This document shows, one piece after another, positions 1 through 8,275 of a DNA stretch of 64,000 nt. Each line of letters starts with the position of its first letter. Position 1 is the stretch's first letter. The position numbers and the translations under genes were made by a program. The notes under the pieces are model-generated. The model worked only from the letters and a program-made list of their open reading frames with translations. It had not been told where the DNA came from and did no database searches. Source of the stretch: Halorientalis marina (GTDB taxonomy: Archaea > Halobacteriota > Halobacteria > Halobacteriales > Haloarculaceae); NCBI RefSeq assembly GCF_023028345.1, contig NZ_CP095487.1, forward strand, positions 3,348,001 to 3,412,000, read 5' to 3'.

Positions 1-608
1 ACGGCGTCGAGCGCATCACCTTCGCCGCCGGCGAGGCGGCCATCGAGGCCACACAGGCGACCGAGGACGCACTCTACGAGGCCGCCGAGACGCTGGACGT
101 GAACCCCCGGGACGTGCCCGAGACCGCCGCCCGCTTCTTCGACGAGTGGAAGGAACGGGGCAAGACCATCGAGGACCTCAAGTCGGAGCTGGCGGAGGTC
201 CGGGCCGCGGGCGGGGCCGACGGCGAAGAGGTCGAGGTCGGCGACGCGACGGCCGTGATCCAGCGGCTCGACGCGGACATGGACGAGATGCGCGCGACGG
301 CCAACGCCCTCGTCGAGGACGGGAAGATCGCAGTCGTGGGCAGCGCGCCGGACGGCGTCCCCGCGAGCGACGCGAGTGGGGGCTCGGCGGACGAGGGAAG
401 CGAGTCCGGCGGCGCACAGTTCGTCGTCGCCGTCCCCGACGGGTCGGAGGTCGACGCCGGCGAGGTCGTCGGCGAACTCGCCTCGCGGGTCGGCGGCGGC
501 GGTGGCGGCCCGCCGGACTTCGCACAGGGCGGCGGTCCCGACGCCGACGCGCTCGACGACGCGCTCGACGACGCACCGTCGATCCTCAAGCAGGTTCTGA
601 ACGCCTGA
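1..608 (+). CDS. alaS: Alanyl-tRNA synthetase, C-terminal part (5' end outside window)
   Basis: The reading frame is open from position 3 to the stop at 608, so only the last ~200 residues are present. They start in a helical stretch ([16 protein letters not shown]) and end in a glycine-rich segment ([15 protein letters not shown]), the hallmark of the AlaRS C-terminal DHHA1/C-Ala domain. In the family this part oligomerises the enzyme and helps to hold the tRNA elbow. The acidic linker in the middle (~residues 85-105) is typical of haloarchaea. The catalytic and editing domains lie upstream of the window. The call rests on the Gly-rich end plus the preceding coiled region. Confidence 0.85.
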   Translation, partial: GVERITFAAGEAAIEATQATEDALYEAAETLDVNPRDVPETAARFFDEWKERGKTIEDLKSELAEVRAAGGADGEEVEVGDATAVIQRLDADMDEMRATANALVEDGKIAVVGSAPDGVPASDASGGSADEGSESGGAQFVVAVPDGSEVDAGEVVGELASRVGGGGGGPPDFAQGGGPDADALDDALDDAPSILKQVLNA

Positions 609-638
609 GGACCGTCGGAAGGGGCATCCGAGCGGTCG

Positions 639-1559
639 CTAATCGGCGGGGCGCTCGGAGCGGAATCGCCTGATTTCCGCGCGGAGCGCCGACCGCTTGA
701 GCAGCAGGAAACCGGCGAGGATCAGGCAGAAGCCGCCCACCGTCCACGCCGACACCGGTTCGTCGAGCAACAGCCAGCCGGTGGCCGTGGCGACGACCGG
801 GACCACGTAGGAGACGAGGTTCGTCTCCAGCGGGCCGAAGTTCGCCAGCAGCCAGAAGTAGATCAGGAAGGCAACGGCGGTCGCGAGGACCGCCAGGTAC
901 GCGAGAACGCCGAGCGCGAGCGGCGGCGTCGGGCCCGCGAGCGGCGACTCGCCGGTCAGGAGACTCCCCGCGTGGAGGAGCACTGCGCCGACGAGCATCG
1001 ACCACGCGGTGAACGGCGCCCGCGGCAGCGTCGACTCGGAGCGGCGGACGAGAACGCTCCCGACCGCGACGCTGAGGGCGGCCAGCGCGACGAGGCCCTT
1101 GCCGACGACGCCCGCGGCGAGGAGGTTGTCGGGGTCCGGGCGGGCGATGGCCGCCACGCCGGCGAAGCCGACCGCGAGGCCGACGAGGCCGACGGACGTG
1201 AAGCGTTCCTCGGGGAGCAGCCCCCAGGCGGCGACGGTCGTCAGGATCGGGATGAGGCTGTAGATGATCGACGCGACGCCGGCGGTCGTCGACTGCTGGC
1301 CGACGAACAGCAGGCTGTTGCCCGCGATCATGAACGTGCCGCTAGCCAGGACCACCCACAGGTCCGCCCGGGTCCGTGGCCGCCAGTGCGAGGCGGTGAC
1401 GGCCGCGTACGCCAGCAGGAGGAGGCCGGCGATATCGTACCGGGCGGCGGCGAAGAAGACCGGCGGGAACGTCTCCAGACCCACCTCGATGGCGGGGAAC
1501 GAGCCGCCCCAGAGTGCGGCGAGGCCGAGAAACAGCGCGACGGAGCGGTATCGTGACAC
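639..1559 (-). CDS. EamA/DMT-superfamily membrane transporter
   Basis: A 306-aa polytopic membrane protein with about ten hydrophobic helices and the two-repeat layout of EamA (drug/metabolite) exporters. The N-terminal GLAALWGGSFPAIEVGL is a typical EamA start, and the second repeat contains LETNLVSYVVPVVATATGWLLLDEP. The substrate cannot be read from the sequence. I chose a GTG start at 1559 because the upstream in-frame extension of 54 residues is arginine-rich and non-hydrophobic. The gene converges on alaS and diverges from the hydrolase at 1705. Confidence 0.85.
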   Translation of the reverse strand: MSRYRSVALFLGLAALWGGSFPAIEVGLETFPPVFFAAARYDIAGLLLLAYAAVTASHWRPRTRADLWVVLASGTFMIAGNSLLFVGQQSTTAGVASIIYSLIPILTTVAAWGLLPEERFTSVGLVGLAVGFAGVAAIARPDPDNLLAAGVVGKGLVALAALSVAVGSVLVRRSESTLPRAPFTAWSMLVGAVLLHAGSLLTGESPLAGPTPPLALGVLAYLAVLATAVAFLIYFWLLANFGPLETNLVSYVVPVVATATGWLLLDEPVSAWTVGGFCLILAGFLLLKRSALRAEIRRFRSERPAD

Positions 1560-1704
1560 TGCCGGGCAAATGGCCGCCGAGCACGTAATACGTACGGGTG
1601 TTTCGGCCGCCCGACGCCGGCGGTTCCCGGGGGCGGTGGCCGTCCGGTCACCGCTGGCGCGATCCAGGAGGACTGAAGCCCCTCCACCCGAAACGTGTCG
1701 AGAC

Positions 1705-2490
1705 ATGCCGACCACGACCAACGACGGGGTGGAGCTGTGCTACGAGACGACCGGCGACGGCCCGACGGTGGCGTTCGTCGAGCCGGTCGGCTACGGCGCG
1801 TGGTGCTGGTCGTGGCTGGTCGACGCGCTCGGCGAGCGCTTCGAGCGACTCGTCTGGGACCTCCGGGGCACGGGCCGCTCGGACACCCCCGAGGGACCGT
1901 ACGACGTGGCGACGCTCGCGAGCGACCTCGAAGCCGTCCTGCACGACCACGGCGCCGGCGACGTCCACCTCGTCGGCGCGGGGCTGGGCGGGATGGTCGC
2001 CCTGCAGTACGCGCTGGGCGGCACCCGAGCGTCGACGCTGACGCTTCTGGGAACGACCGCCGATGGGTCGCGCGTGGACGCGGACGCGCTGGACGCGCTC
2101 GGCGCGCCGCGGGACGACCCCGACGCGCTCCGCGAGTCGCTCCGGGGCGCATTCTCTGCGGGCGTCGTCGACGATCACCCGGACATTGTCGACCGCATCG
2201 TCGAGTGGCGCCGCGAGGACGACGCGAGCGCGGCCGCTCGTGCGGCGCAGGCGGCGGCGATGACCGGCTTCGATGTCACCGATTCGCTGTACGAGATCAC
2301 GACGCCGGCGCTGGTCTGTCACGGCCGGGCCGACGCGGTGGTGCCGGTCGCGGCGGGCGAGCGGTTGGCCGAGGGACTCCCCCGTGGGGAGTTTCGCCCG
2401 GTCGAGGCGGGCCACCTCGTCGCCGTCGAGGAGCCGGCGGTCGTCGAGGCCGAGCTGTTCGCGTTCCTCGAGGACCACGCGGCGCTGTGA
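1705..2490 (+). CDS. Alpha/beta-hydrolase fold protein lacking the nucleophile serine
   Basis: 261 aa with the alpha/beta-hydrolase fold: an oxyanion-side motif around residues 24-33, RGTGRSDTPEG at 54-64, a nucleophile elbow at 91-95, an acid-loop Asp at 210 (CHGRADAVVP) and a His at 237 (EAGHLVAVEEP). The elbow reads G-A-G-L-G, so the residue that should be the Ser nucleophile is Gly93. Asp and His are kept. The protein may be a non-hydrolytic relative (cofactor-free dioxygenase-like, binding or regulatory) or use another nucleophile. The ATG at 1705 is chosen because homology to the fold begins a few residues later. Confidence 0.8.
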   Translation: MPTTTNDGVELCYETTGDGPTVAFVEPVGYGAWCWSWLVDALGERFERLVWDLRGTGRSDTPEGPYDVATLASDLEAVLHDHGAGDVHLVGAGLGGMVALQYALGGTRASTLTLLGTTADGSRVDADALDALGAPRDDPDALRESLRGAFSAGVVDDHPDIVDRIVEWRREDDASAAARAAQAAAMTGFDVTDSLYEITTPALVCHGRADAVVPVAAGERLAEGLPRGEFRPVEAGHLVAVEEPAVVEAELFAFLEDHAAL

Positions 2491-2535
2491 TGGGTGTGAA
2501 ACGGCTGGACGGGGACGGTCGCAGGGGTCGGCGAG

Positions 2536-3765
2536 TCAGTCGCCGCCCGCGTCCTCGGGCGCGTCGGTGACGAACATCGTGCCGATGTCGACCGGTTCGC
2601 CGTCGGCGTCGTCACCGCGGTAGAGCGCGAGGTCGTAGTTCGCGGGGTCGAGCGGCGGGGCGAGCGCCGCCTCCACGCGAATCAGGGCCTCGTCCTCGCC
2701 GACGGCGCTGACGGTCCGCCGGTCGTCGTCGCCCGCGGCGGCCGTATCGAGGGTGACCGTGACGCGGCCGTCGTCGTCACCGTCGCGGAGGAGGGCTTCC
2801 AGCCGGTAGTTGACGGACTCCTCGCCGACGGTCAGCGTGGCCGCCTCGGCGTCCTCGGGGAGGGTGACGGTGAGGTTCGTCCGCTCGCCCTGTGGCGCGT
2901 GGGCGATTGCGTCGGCGAGTCCCGCCTCGGTGGGCTTGGCGCAGTCGTCCGAACACGCCGCGACGACGCCGCTCCGGTTACCGATGCGGTGGCCGTCGTA
3001 CTGCGCGATTACCTCGAACGAGGAGTCGGGTTCGATGGTCGACAGGTCGACCGTGGCCGCGAAGGTGCCGTTCTCGGTCACGACCGCCTCGGTCGTCCGG
3101 AGGAAAGGATTGGACCCGGTGCTGACGAGCCGCACCACCAGTACGCTCCCGGGTTCGAGGTCGGTCTCGCCGGTGAGGCGCTGGCCGGTCGCGTTGACCG
3201 GGCGGAGCGTTCCGTTCTCGGGGTCGAAGGAGGCGTTCGCGGCCGGCGGCTGGCCGTCACCGATTTCGACGACGGTGGCGTTCTCGAGGTCCTCGGTGTC
3301 GACCGTGAGCGGGTCGGTCGGCTCCCCGACGACCCGCCCGGAGGCGTTCGCCAGCCGCTCGCCGTCGTGGCGGACGGTCGCGGCGAAGGTCGGCTGGTCG
3401 GCGACCGAGGCGAGGTCCACCGTCGCCGTCCAGGTGCCGTCGTCGGCGACGGTCGCGTCGGCCGTCCGCAGGAACGGCGTGGCCGAGTTACTCGACCGGA
3501 GGCGGACGGTCAGCGTCGTGCCGGCCGCGAGGTCGCTCTCGCCGGTTATCGTCTGATTCGGCGCGGCCTCCAACGTCAGCGTGCCGTTCCCGGTGTCGAT
3601 GGTCGTGCCGTCGTCGGTGGCCGTCCCGTCGGCCGGCGCGTCCGTCGTCGCCGGGGCGGTCGCGGCGGGGCCGGACGCGGCCGGTCCCGCGGCCGTCACG
3701 CCGGAGACCGCCACGAGACCGACGGCCACGCCAACGGCGAGCGCGGCCACGAGCCGGCGGTTCAT
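2536..3765 (-). CDS. Secreted surface protein with two BGTF domains
   Basis: 409 aa. A signal peptide (residues 1-26, ending VTAAGPAAS) is followed by a Thr/Ala/Asp-rich linker and two tandem BGTF-type modules (about 55-150 and 165-265). Each has the signature TGE(S/T)DL..G(T/S).L.VRL and a PFLRT block, followed by a beta-rich tail. BGTF domains occur in haloarchaeal cell-surface proteins, probably as adhesive or structural beta-sandwiches. No membrane anchor or PGF-CTERM is visible at the C-terminus (ends DAPEDAGGD). I took the ATG at 3765, directly before the basic signal-peptide start MNRRLVAALA. Confidence 0.8.
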   Translation of the reverse strand: MNRRLVAALAVGVAVGLVAVSGVTAAGPAASGPAATAPATTDAPADGTATDDGTTIDTGNGTLTLEAAPNQTITGESDLAAGTTLTVRLRSSNSATPFLRTADATVADDGTWTATVDLASVADQPTFAATVRHDGERLANASGRVVGEPTDPLTVDTEDLENATVVEIGDGQPPAANASFDPENGTLRPVNATGQRLTGETDLEPGSVLVVRLVSTGSNPFLRTTEAVVTENGTFAATVDLSTIEPDSSFEVIAQYDGHRIGNRSGVVAACSDDCAKPTEAGLADAIAHAPQGERTNLTVTLPEDAEAATLTVGEESVNYRLEALLRDGDDDGRVTVTLDTAAAGDDDRRTVSAVGEDEALIRVEAALAPPLDPANYDLALYRGDDADGEPVDIGTMFVTDAPEDAGGD

Positions 3766-4306
3766 CCGATCACCCCCGGACGGTCGAGGTGGTGTGGAGG
3801 GTCGATGCGGGTCGTATCGCCCGCGAACGGGTCGCGGAGCGGGGTCGGTCGGAACATCGCACTCGAACGGAGGAGTCCACACAAAGAATGCCCAGCGAAT
3901 GGTTAAAATCGGAGTGTAGTCGCCCCGGCCGTCTCGAAGGGGCCCCTAAACACCAGTATCCGTTATAATCATTATAAATCATTAAATTTATTCGGGTCGC
4001 GTCCTCGACGTGACGACACGCCCGGGCCCGGGCGGTCCGTGTGAGCGAGGGCGTCCGGGCGGCGACCGGGCTGGCGCGGTGGTCACAGGCGCGTCCGCGG
4101 TGACGAAGCGTCGTGGACCACCGCGTTCCGTCGTATCGTGCGCCAACCGAGAGAGCCTGGATGCCGTTCGAGCAGTCACCGCATCCGCCACTGCGGCCGA
4201 ACCCCCACCTCACCCCGGAGTTCCCGTCGTCGCGACCCGTGCCGCCGCGGCACGGGTCCGGGCCCGTCCGGGCACGTTTTTTGACCGCGGGGCCGTTCGT
4301 CCCGGC
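3766..4306. other. 541-bp intergenic region with an AT-rich island
   Basis: No convincing gene is visible. The part next to the BGTF gene should hold its promoter. Positions ~3950-3992 form an AT-rich island, unlike the GC-rich surroundings, with the repeated element AATCATT (about 3967 and 3979). It could be a promoter region or a relic of foreign DNA. Predicted proteins across 3990-4300 on either strand are Arg/Pro-rich and have no hydrophobic or acidic haloarchaeal character, so I treat them as chance frames. Confidence 0.5.
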
Positions 4307-4525
4307 ATGGCTACCGACGGCGATCCCGGTCTGCCGCTGTTCGTGGGCGGAATGCTCGCCGCGATCTGTCTGTTCGTCGCCGGGCTGACCTACGTCGTCG
4401 TGCCCGGTGGCCTCGGCGAAGGTGGGCCAGTGGTCGGCCTCGCCGTCGGCATCGCCGGCCTCGGCGTCGTCTTCCTCGCGCTCGGGGCCGTCATCGCCGC
4501 CGCCGTCGCCGTCCGTAACGGCTGA
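4307..4525 (+). CDS. Small two-helix membrane protein, unknown function
   Basis: 72 aa: a short acidic N-terminus (MATDGDPG), one hydrophobic helix at about 10-30, a glycine turn (PGGLGEGGP), and a second helix at about 42-68 ending RNG. The frame continues upstream to 4010, but that extension is Pro/Arg-rich and looks non-coding. The ATG at 4307 gives a clean membrane protein. It sits 60 bp before the amidotransferase gene on the same strand. I do not recognise the family. Confidence 0.65.
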   Translation: MATDGDPGLPLFVGGMLAAICLFVAGLTYVVVPGGLGEGGPVVGLAVGIAGLGVVFLALGAVIAAAVAVRNG

Positions 4526-4585
4526 TTCGCGGCAAGCCCTGCCGAATCGAAGGGCGTTTGAGGGCCGGACCCCTGTTTCGTATCG

Positions 4586-5311
4586 ATGGAACGGCCACGG
4601 ATCGCCCTGCTGAACGCGGCTCACGACCCCGGAGACACCCGCCGGAACTTCCGGCGCGAACTCGATGGCGACCTCGTCGAGTTCCACTGTCCCGAGGGCG
4701 AGGTGCCCGAGAGCTTCCGGTACGACGGGTTCGTCGTCACCGGCTCGCGGGCCTCCGTCTACTGGGAGCGGGAGTGGATCGGCCGGCTCAAGACCTGGGT
4801 CGGCGAGGCCATCGAGGCCGGCCTTCCCGGACTGGGCGTCTGTTACGGCCACCAGTTGCTCGCCGACGTCATGGGCGGCCGCGTCGAGGCCATGGACGAC
4901 TACGAGATCGGCTACCGCACCGTCGAGCAGGACGGCGACAACCGCCTCCTCGACGGCGTCGACGAGGATTTCACGGTCTTCACGACCCACTCCGACCGCG
5001 TCGTCGAGGCGCCGCCGGGCGCCACCGTCTTCGCGAGAAACGACTACGGCATCCACGGCTTCCGCAAAGGGCGCGTCTTCGCCGTCCAGTTCCACCCCGA
5101 GTACGACGTGGCGACCGCCGAGTCGGTAACCAAAGGGAAGGACGACCAGCTCTCCGCGGAGCGCATCCAGGAGGTGCTCGACGGCATCACCGCCGAGAAC
5201 TACGACGCCGCCTGCGAGGCCAAGCGACTGTTCGACAACTTCACTGCCTTCGTCCTGGACGTTCGGGAGGACTGCGGGAGCAGTCAGTCCGCGAGCGCGG
5301 CCGACGACTGA
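4586..5311 (+). CDS. Class I glutamine amidotransferase-like protein
   Basis: 241 aa with a GATase-1 fold. The nucleophile motif GVCYGHQ places Cys at 86, and QFHPEY gives His170 and Glu172, so the Cys-His-Glu triad is complete. The domain stands alone, like archaeal GMP synthase subunit A or the GatD/YfeJ-type proteins, and the acceptor partner is not visible. The C-terminal ~60 residues (AERIQEVLDG... DNFTAFVLDV) are helical. The last 28 bp overlap the 3' end of the convergent HPP gene. Confidence 0.8.
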   Translation: MERPRIALLNAAHDPGDTRRNFRRELDGDLVEFHCPEGEVPESFRYDGFVVTGSRASVYWEREWIGRLKTWVGEAIEAGLPGLGVCYGHQLLADVMGGRVEAMDDYEIGYRTVEQDGDNRLLDGVDEDFTVFTTHSDRVVEAPPGATVFARNDYGIHGFRKGRVFAVQFHPEYDVATAESVTKGKDDQLSAERIQEVLDGITAENYDAACEAKRLFDNFTAFVLDVREDCGSSQSASAADD

Positions 5312-5784
5312 ACGGGCGCGGCCTTCCTGACGCCGGCGTCGACGCCGACCAGCACCGCGACCGCGAGCACGATGAGTGCGCCCTGTCGGAGCGTCGGGAG
5401 CAGCCCCAGCGAGACGATGAGCGTCGTCGCACAGGCCGGCGCGTGGCGCAGGTCGGTCACGAGCATCGCGCCGGCGGTCAGCACCACCGAGACGACCGCG
5501 CTGGCCGCGAGCCGCGCGCCCGCCACGGACGCCGGTTCGAGCGACGTCGGCACGCCCAGTCCGGCGGCGAGCGTGTGGTAGGCGAGCAGTCCCGCGACCA
5601 CGCCGAGCGCGTGCCCGCCGACGACGCGCCGTGGGCGAGCCGTCTCGCGGCCCGGCGCGACCGCCAGCACGTACGCCGTCGGTCCGAGGCTCGGGAAGAC
5701 GACTGGGTAGCCCGACAGCCACGCGAGGACGCCGATCACGAACAGGTGGCTCCCCGCGACGGCCGCATCACGTCGCCACGACAT
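5284..5784 (-). CDS. HPP-family integral membrane protein
   Basis: 166 aa with four or five hydrophobic segments and the HPP-family landmarks: FPSLGPTAYVL near residue 30, a basic ARPRRVVGGHALG loop, and HAPACATTL in place of the eponymous His-Pro-Pro. HPP proteins are thought to be membrane transporters; one cyanobacterial/plastid member moves nitrite. The substrate here is unknown. The ATG at 5784 (MSWRRD) is preferred over one nine codons upstream because it begins directly before the first helix. It diverges from the acyl-CoA dehydrogenase gene and its 3' end overlaps the amidotransferase gene tail to tail. Confidence 0.75.
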   Translation of the reverse strand: MSWRRDAAVAGSHLFVIGVLAWLSGYPVVFPSLGPTAYVLAVAPGRETARPRRVVGGHALGVVAGLLAYHTLAAGLGVPTSLEPASVAGARLAASAVVSVVLTAGAMLVTDLRHAPACATTLIVSLGLLPTLRQGALIVLAVAVLVGVDAGVRKAAPVQSSAALAD

Positions 5785-5885
5785 GACGTGCCCGTATCCG
5801 AAGGCCCGCAAAAACGGTGACGGACTCGAAACGAGGGGGCAGGCTGTGAAAGAGGGGTTAACAACGTCCGACCAGTTGGGGAGTG

Positions 5886-5893
5886 TTTTTACC
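5886..5893 (+). promoter_or_regulatory. TATA-like element of the acyl-CoA dehydrogenase gene
   Basis: TTTTTACC begins 29 bp before the ATG at 5915. This is the spacing expected for a haloarchaeal TATA box driving a leaderless or near-leaderless transcript. No Shine-Dalgarno sequence precedes the ATG. Confidence 0.45.
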
Positions 5894-5914
5894 AGTGGAA
5901 GCCCAGGTATCGGT

Positions 5915-7078
5915 ATGCTCGATTACTTCGATCTGGAGGCGGACCTGGGCGAGGAAGAGCGGATGATCCGCGACACGGCACGGGAGTTCGTCGAGGAGAA
6001 GGTGCGACCCGACATCGGCGAGCACTGGATCGAGGGGACCTTCCCGAAGGACCTCATCCCGGAGATGGGTGAGATGGGCTTTTACGCTCCCAATCTGGAG
6101 GGGTATGGCTCCCCGAACGTCAGCGAGCGGGCGTACGGGATCCTGATGCAGGAACTGGAGGCCTGTGACTCCGGCCTACGCTCGATGGCCTCCGTCCAGG
6201 GCGCGCTCGTGATGTACCCGATCCACGCCTACGGCAGCGAGGCACAGAAGGACCACTGGCTCCCGAAACTCGGCAACGGCGAGGCCGTCGGCTGTTTCGG
6301 CCTCACGGAGCCGGAACACGGCTCGAACCCCTCCGCCATGGAGACGCACGCCGAGGAGGGCGACGAGGGCTACATCCTCAACGGTGCCAAGACGTGGATC
6401 ACGAACTCCCCACTCGCCGACGTGGCGGTCGTCTGGGCGCGGGACAGGACCGACCCCGACGAGCCGGTGCGGGGCTTCCTCGTCGAGACCGACCGCGACG
6501 GCGTCTCGACGAACAAGATCGACGAGAAGCTCTCGCTGCGGGCTTCGGTCACCGGCGAGATCGGCCTCAACGACGTGTACGTCCCCGAGGAGAACGTCCT
6601 GCCCGACGTGCAGGGCATGAAGGGACCGCTCAGCTGTCTCACGCAGGCCCGCTTCGGCATCGCCTGGGGTGCGGTCGGCGCGGCCCGTGACTGTTTCGAG
6701 ACCGCTCGCCAGTACGCCAAGGACCGCGACCAGTTCGGCGGCCCCATCGGCCGGTTCCAGCTCCAGCAGGACAAGCTCGCGGAGATGGCGACGCAGATCA
6801 CGCTCGCGCAACTGCTCGTCTATCGCCTGACCGACCTCAAAGAGCGGGGCGACATGCGGCCCCAGCACGTCTCGATGGCGAAACGCAACAACGTCCGCAT
6901 GGCCCGCAACCAGTCCCGGATCGCCCGCGAGATCCTGGGCGGCAACGGCATCACCGCCGACTACTCGCCGATGCGCCACATGGCGAACATCGAAACCGTC
7001 TACACCTACGAGGGCACTCACGACATCCACACCCTCATCCTCGGCGAGGACCTGACCGGGTTGCAGGCGTATCAGTAG
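5915..7078 (+). CDS. Acyl-CoA dehydrogenase, glutaryl-CoA dehydrogenase-like
   Basis: 387-aa FAD flavoprotein of full family length. It contains the FAD-binding CFGLTEPEHGSNPS stretch, the middle beta-domain (ILNGAKTWITNSP), and the C-terminal TYEGTHDIHTLILG with the catalytic Glu at about 366. That last motif matches glutaryl-CoA dehydrogenases better than medium-chain enzymes. Oxidation or decarboxylation of glutaryl-CoA or a related acyl-CoA, with electrons passed to ETF, is the family role; the exact substrate is inference. The ATG at 5915 is 29 bp after a TATA-like element. The gene stands alone and converges on the cupin gene. Confidence 0.9.
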   Translation: MLDYFDLEADLGEEERMIRDTAREFVEEKVRPDIGEHWIEGTFPKDLIPEMGEMGFYAPNLEGYGSPNVSERAYGILMQELEACDSGLRSMASVQGALVMYPIHAYGSEAQKDHWLPKLGNGEAVGCFGLTEPEHGSNPSAMETHAEEGDEGYILNGAKTWITNSPLADVAVVWARDRTDPDEPVRGFLVETDRDGVSTNKIDEKLSLRASVTGEIGLNDVYVPEENVLPDVQGMKGPLSCLTQARFGIAWGAVGAARDCFETARQYAKDRDQFGGPIGRFQLQQDKLAEMATQITLAQLLVYRLTDLKERGDMRPQHVSMAKRNNVRMARNQSRIAREILGGNGITADYSPMRHMANIETVYTYEGTHDIHTLILGEDLTGLQAYQ

Positions 7079-7090
7079 GCCCGGAACGGG

Positions 7091-7558
7091 TCAGTCGAAT
7101 CGTCCAGTCTCGGCGCCACAGTCCCCGCAGATCGTCACCAGCGCCGAGCGGTCGTCGGCCATCTCGATCTCGTTTTCGGTGCGGCCCTCGCAGTCGGGAC
7201 ACTCCCGGAGCATGGTCGTCCGCCCCATGTCCTGCGGTGCACCCACGGCGAGCGCGACGACGCGGTCGTCGCCCTCGTTGGTGCCGAGTTGCCACTCGCC
7301 CGGCGCGAAGCGGACGGTCTCACCCGCCGCGACCGTCACGTCGCCGTCCTCCGTCTCGAAGGTCACGGTGCCCCGCTCGACGTAGAACATCTCCTCCTGG
7401 CCGTCGTGACGGTGGTAGCCGAAGCCGAAGCTCTCGCCCGGCGCGAGTTCGTAGTAGTTCAGCGCCACGTCAGTCGCGTCCAGCGCGCCGGCGAGGTCCC
7501 GCTTCACGTCGGCCGGTCCCATGCGGTCGTCCACGTCGTCGACATCCACGCGTTCCAT
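7091..7558 (-). CDS. Cupin domain protein with C-terminal zinc ribbon
   Basis: 155 aa. The cupin barrel (about 30-110) has motif 1 as GYHRHDGQEEMFYVERG and motif 2 as FAPGEW...NEGDDR. A short C-terminal domain then carries two CxxC knuckles (CPDC and CGDC), a likely zinc ribbon. The metal-binding His/Glu of motif 1 are present, but motif 2 lacks the usual His. The ligand or reaction cannot be read. The gene lies 37 bp downstream of a half-length cupin gene on the same strand and may share its transcript. Confidence 0.8.
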   Translation of the reverse strand: MERVDVDDVDDRMGPADVKRDLAGALDATDVALNYYELAPGESFGFGYHRHDGQEEMFYVERGTVTFETEDGDVTVAAGETVRFAPGEWQLGTNEGDDRVVALAVGAPQDMGRTTMLRECPDCEGRTENEIEMADDRSALVTICGDCGAETGRFD

Positions 7559-7595
7559 ACGTCAGCGTTCCCGCGCAGGGGACAAAAATCCAGTC

Positions 7596-7865
7596 CTACT
7601 CCTCGTCCTCCCAGTAGTCGCCGGCCGTCAGGGAGTGGCGCTCGCCGTCGAGGCGGAGCGTGCCCTCGCCGTCGAGGACGTAGATGGCCTCCTCGTTGCC
7701 GGTGTGGTAGTGATACGGCCAGGACCGCTTGCCCGGCGGGAGTTCGTAGAGCGAACAGCCGATCCCCTCGCCGTCGGCGGCAGCAGAGAGCTGTTTCCGG
7801 CGGAAGGCGGTCTCGCCGTGGTCCTCCTCGGTCCACTCCAGGTCGGATTCGTTGACCGTGGGCAT
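7596..7865 (-). CDS. Half-length cupin protein, probably 3'-truncated
   Basis: 89 aa. It starts like a haloarchaeal sugar/carboxylate-type cupin (NESDLEWTEEDHGETAFRRK) and has a full motif 1 (YHYHTGNEEAIYVLDGEG). It ends two residues into the next turn, at AGDYWEDEE followed by a stop. The second cupin motif and the strands that close the barrel are missing; family members are normally ~150 residues or longer. Only 37 bp separate it from the next cupin gene, so the lost half is not present in another frame. It may be a remnant or a genuine half-barrel that dimerises. Confidence 0.7.
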   Translation of the reverse strand: MPTVNESDLEWTEEDHGETAFRRKQLSAAADGEGIGCSLYELPPGKRSWPYHYHTGNEEAIYVLDGEGTLRLDGERHSLTAGDYWEDEE

Positions 7866-7997
7866 AGGGGAGCGTCGACGGGCGACGGAAAAAATCCGGC
7901 GTGGATCGGCGGAACCGCGGGCGAGACTGACGGGTGAGGCTGGAGTGCGGTGCGTGGCGGGCGGCCAGTGGCGGGCGGGACGTGGGAGCGGGACGGC

Positions 7998-8162
7998 TCA
8001 CTCGGGACCGTCGATGTCGAGTTCCTCTTCGAGGTCGGTGAGGGCGTCGCTGTCCGCGAGTGCCTCCATCTGTTCGCGGAAGTGCTCCTCGCAGACACCG
8101 ACCTTGATGCCGTCCTTCTCGACCGCGACGTCCGCTTCGCGGTCGCAGTGGTGGCAGCGCAT
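7998..8162 (-). CDS. Small zinc-binding haloarchaeal protein (DUF6757-like)
   Basis: 54 aa: MRCHHCDREA at the N-terminus with a CxxC, then VGVCEEHFREQ with a second Cys and a His, forming a probable treble-clef or zinc-finger site, and an acidic helical tail ending DIDGPE. Proteins of this pattern are widespread in haloarchaea and of unknown function; the DUF number is from memory. The ATG at 8162 is chosen because the zinc site starts there; the longer upstream frame is Pro/Arg-rich. Confidence 0.75.
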   Translation of the reverse strand: MRCHHCDREADVAVEKDGIKVGVCEEHFREQMEALADSDALTDLEEELDIDGPE

Positions 8163-8275
8163 ACACGGGAATAGAACGGCCGTGGCTATGAACCCTGCGA
8201 ACCGCGGCGGCCCTGCCGGTTCGGCCCGACCGCACACGCCACCGATTCGGTGCGTTTGCCGGCGCCGAGGGCCGC

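Noticed and set aside
1264..1704. N-terminal extension of the alpha/beta hydrolase
   Set aside because: It overlaps the divergent transporter gene and its translation is Arg/Ala-rich; the fold starts at 1705.
3955..3992. AT-rich island as a replication origin
   Set aside because: No origin-recognition-box pairs and no orc1/cdc6 gene are nearby; the A+T stretch is only ~40 bp.
3770..5722. Long minus-strand ORF (650 codons) opposite the amidotransferase gene
   Set aside because: It is Arg/Gly-rich, antisense to a clear GATase gene and contains no recognisable domain. High G+C makes such shadow frames common.
6176..7030. 284-codon ORF antisense to the acyl-CoA dehydrogenase gene
   Set aside because: It mirrors codon bias of the sense gene and has no domain of its own.
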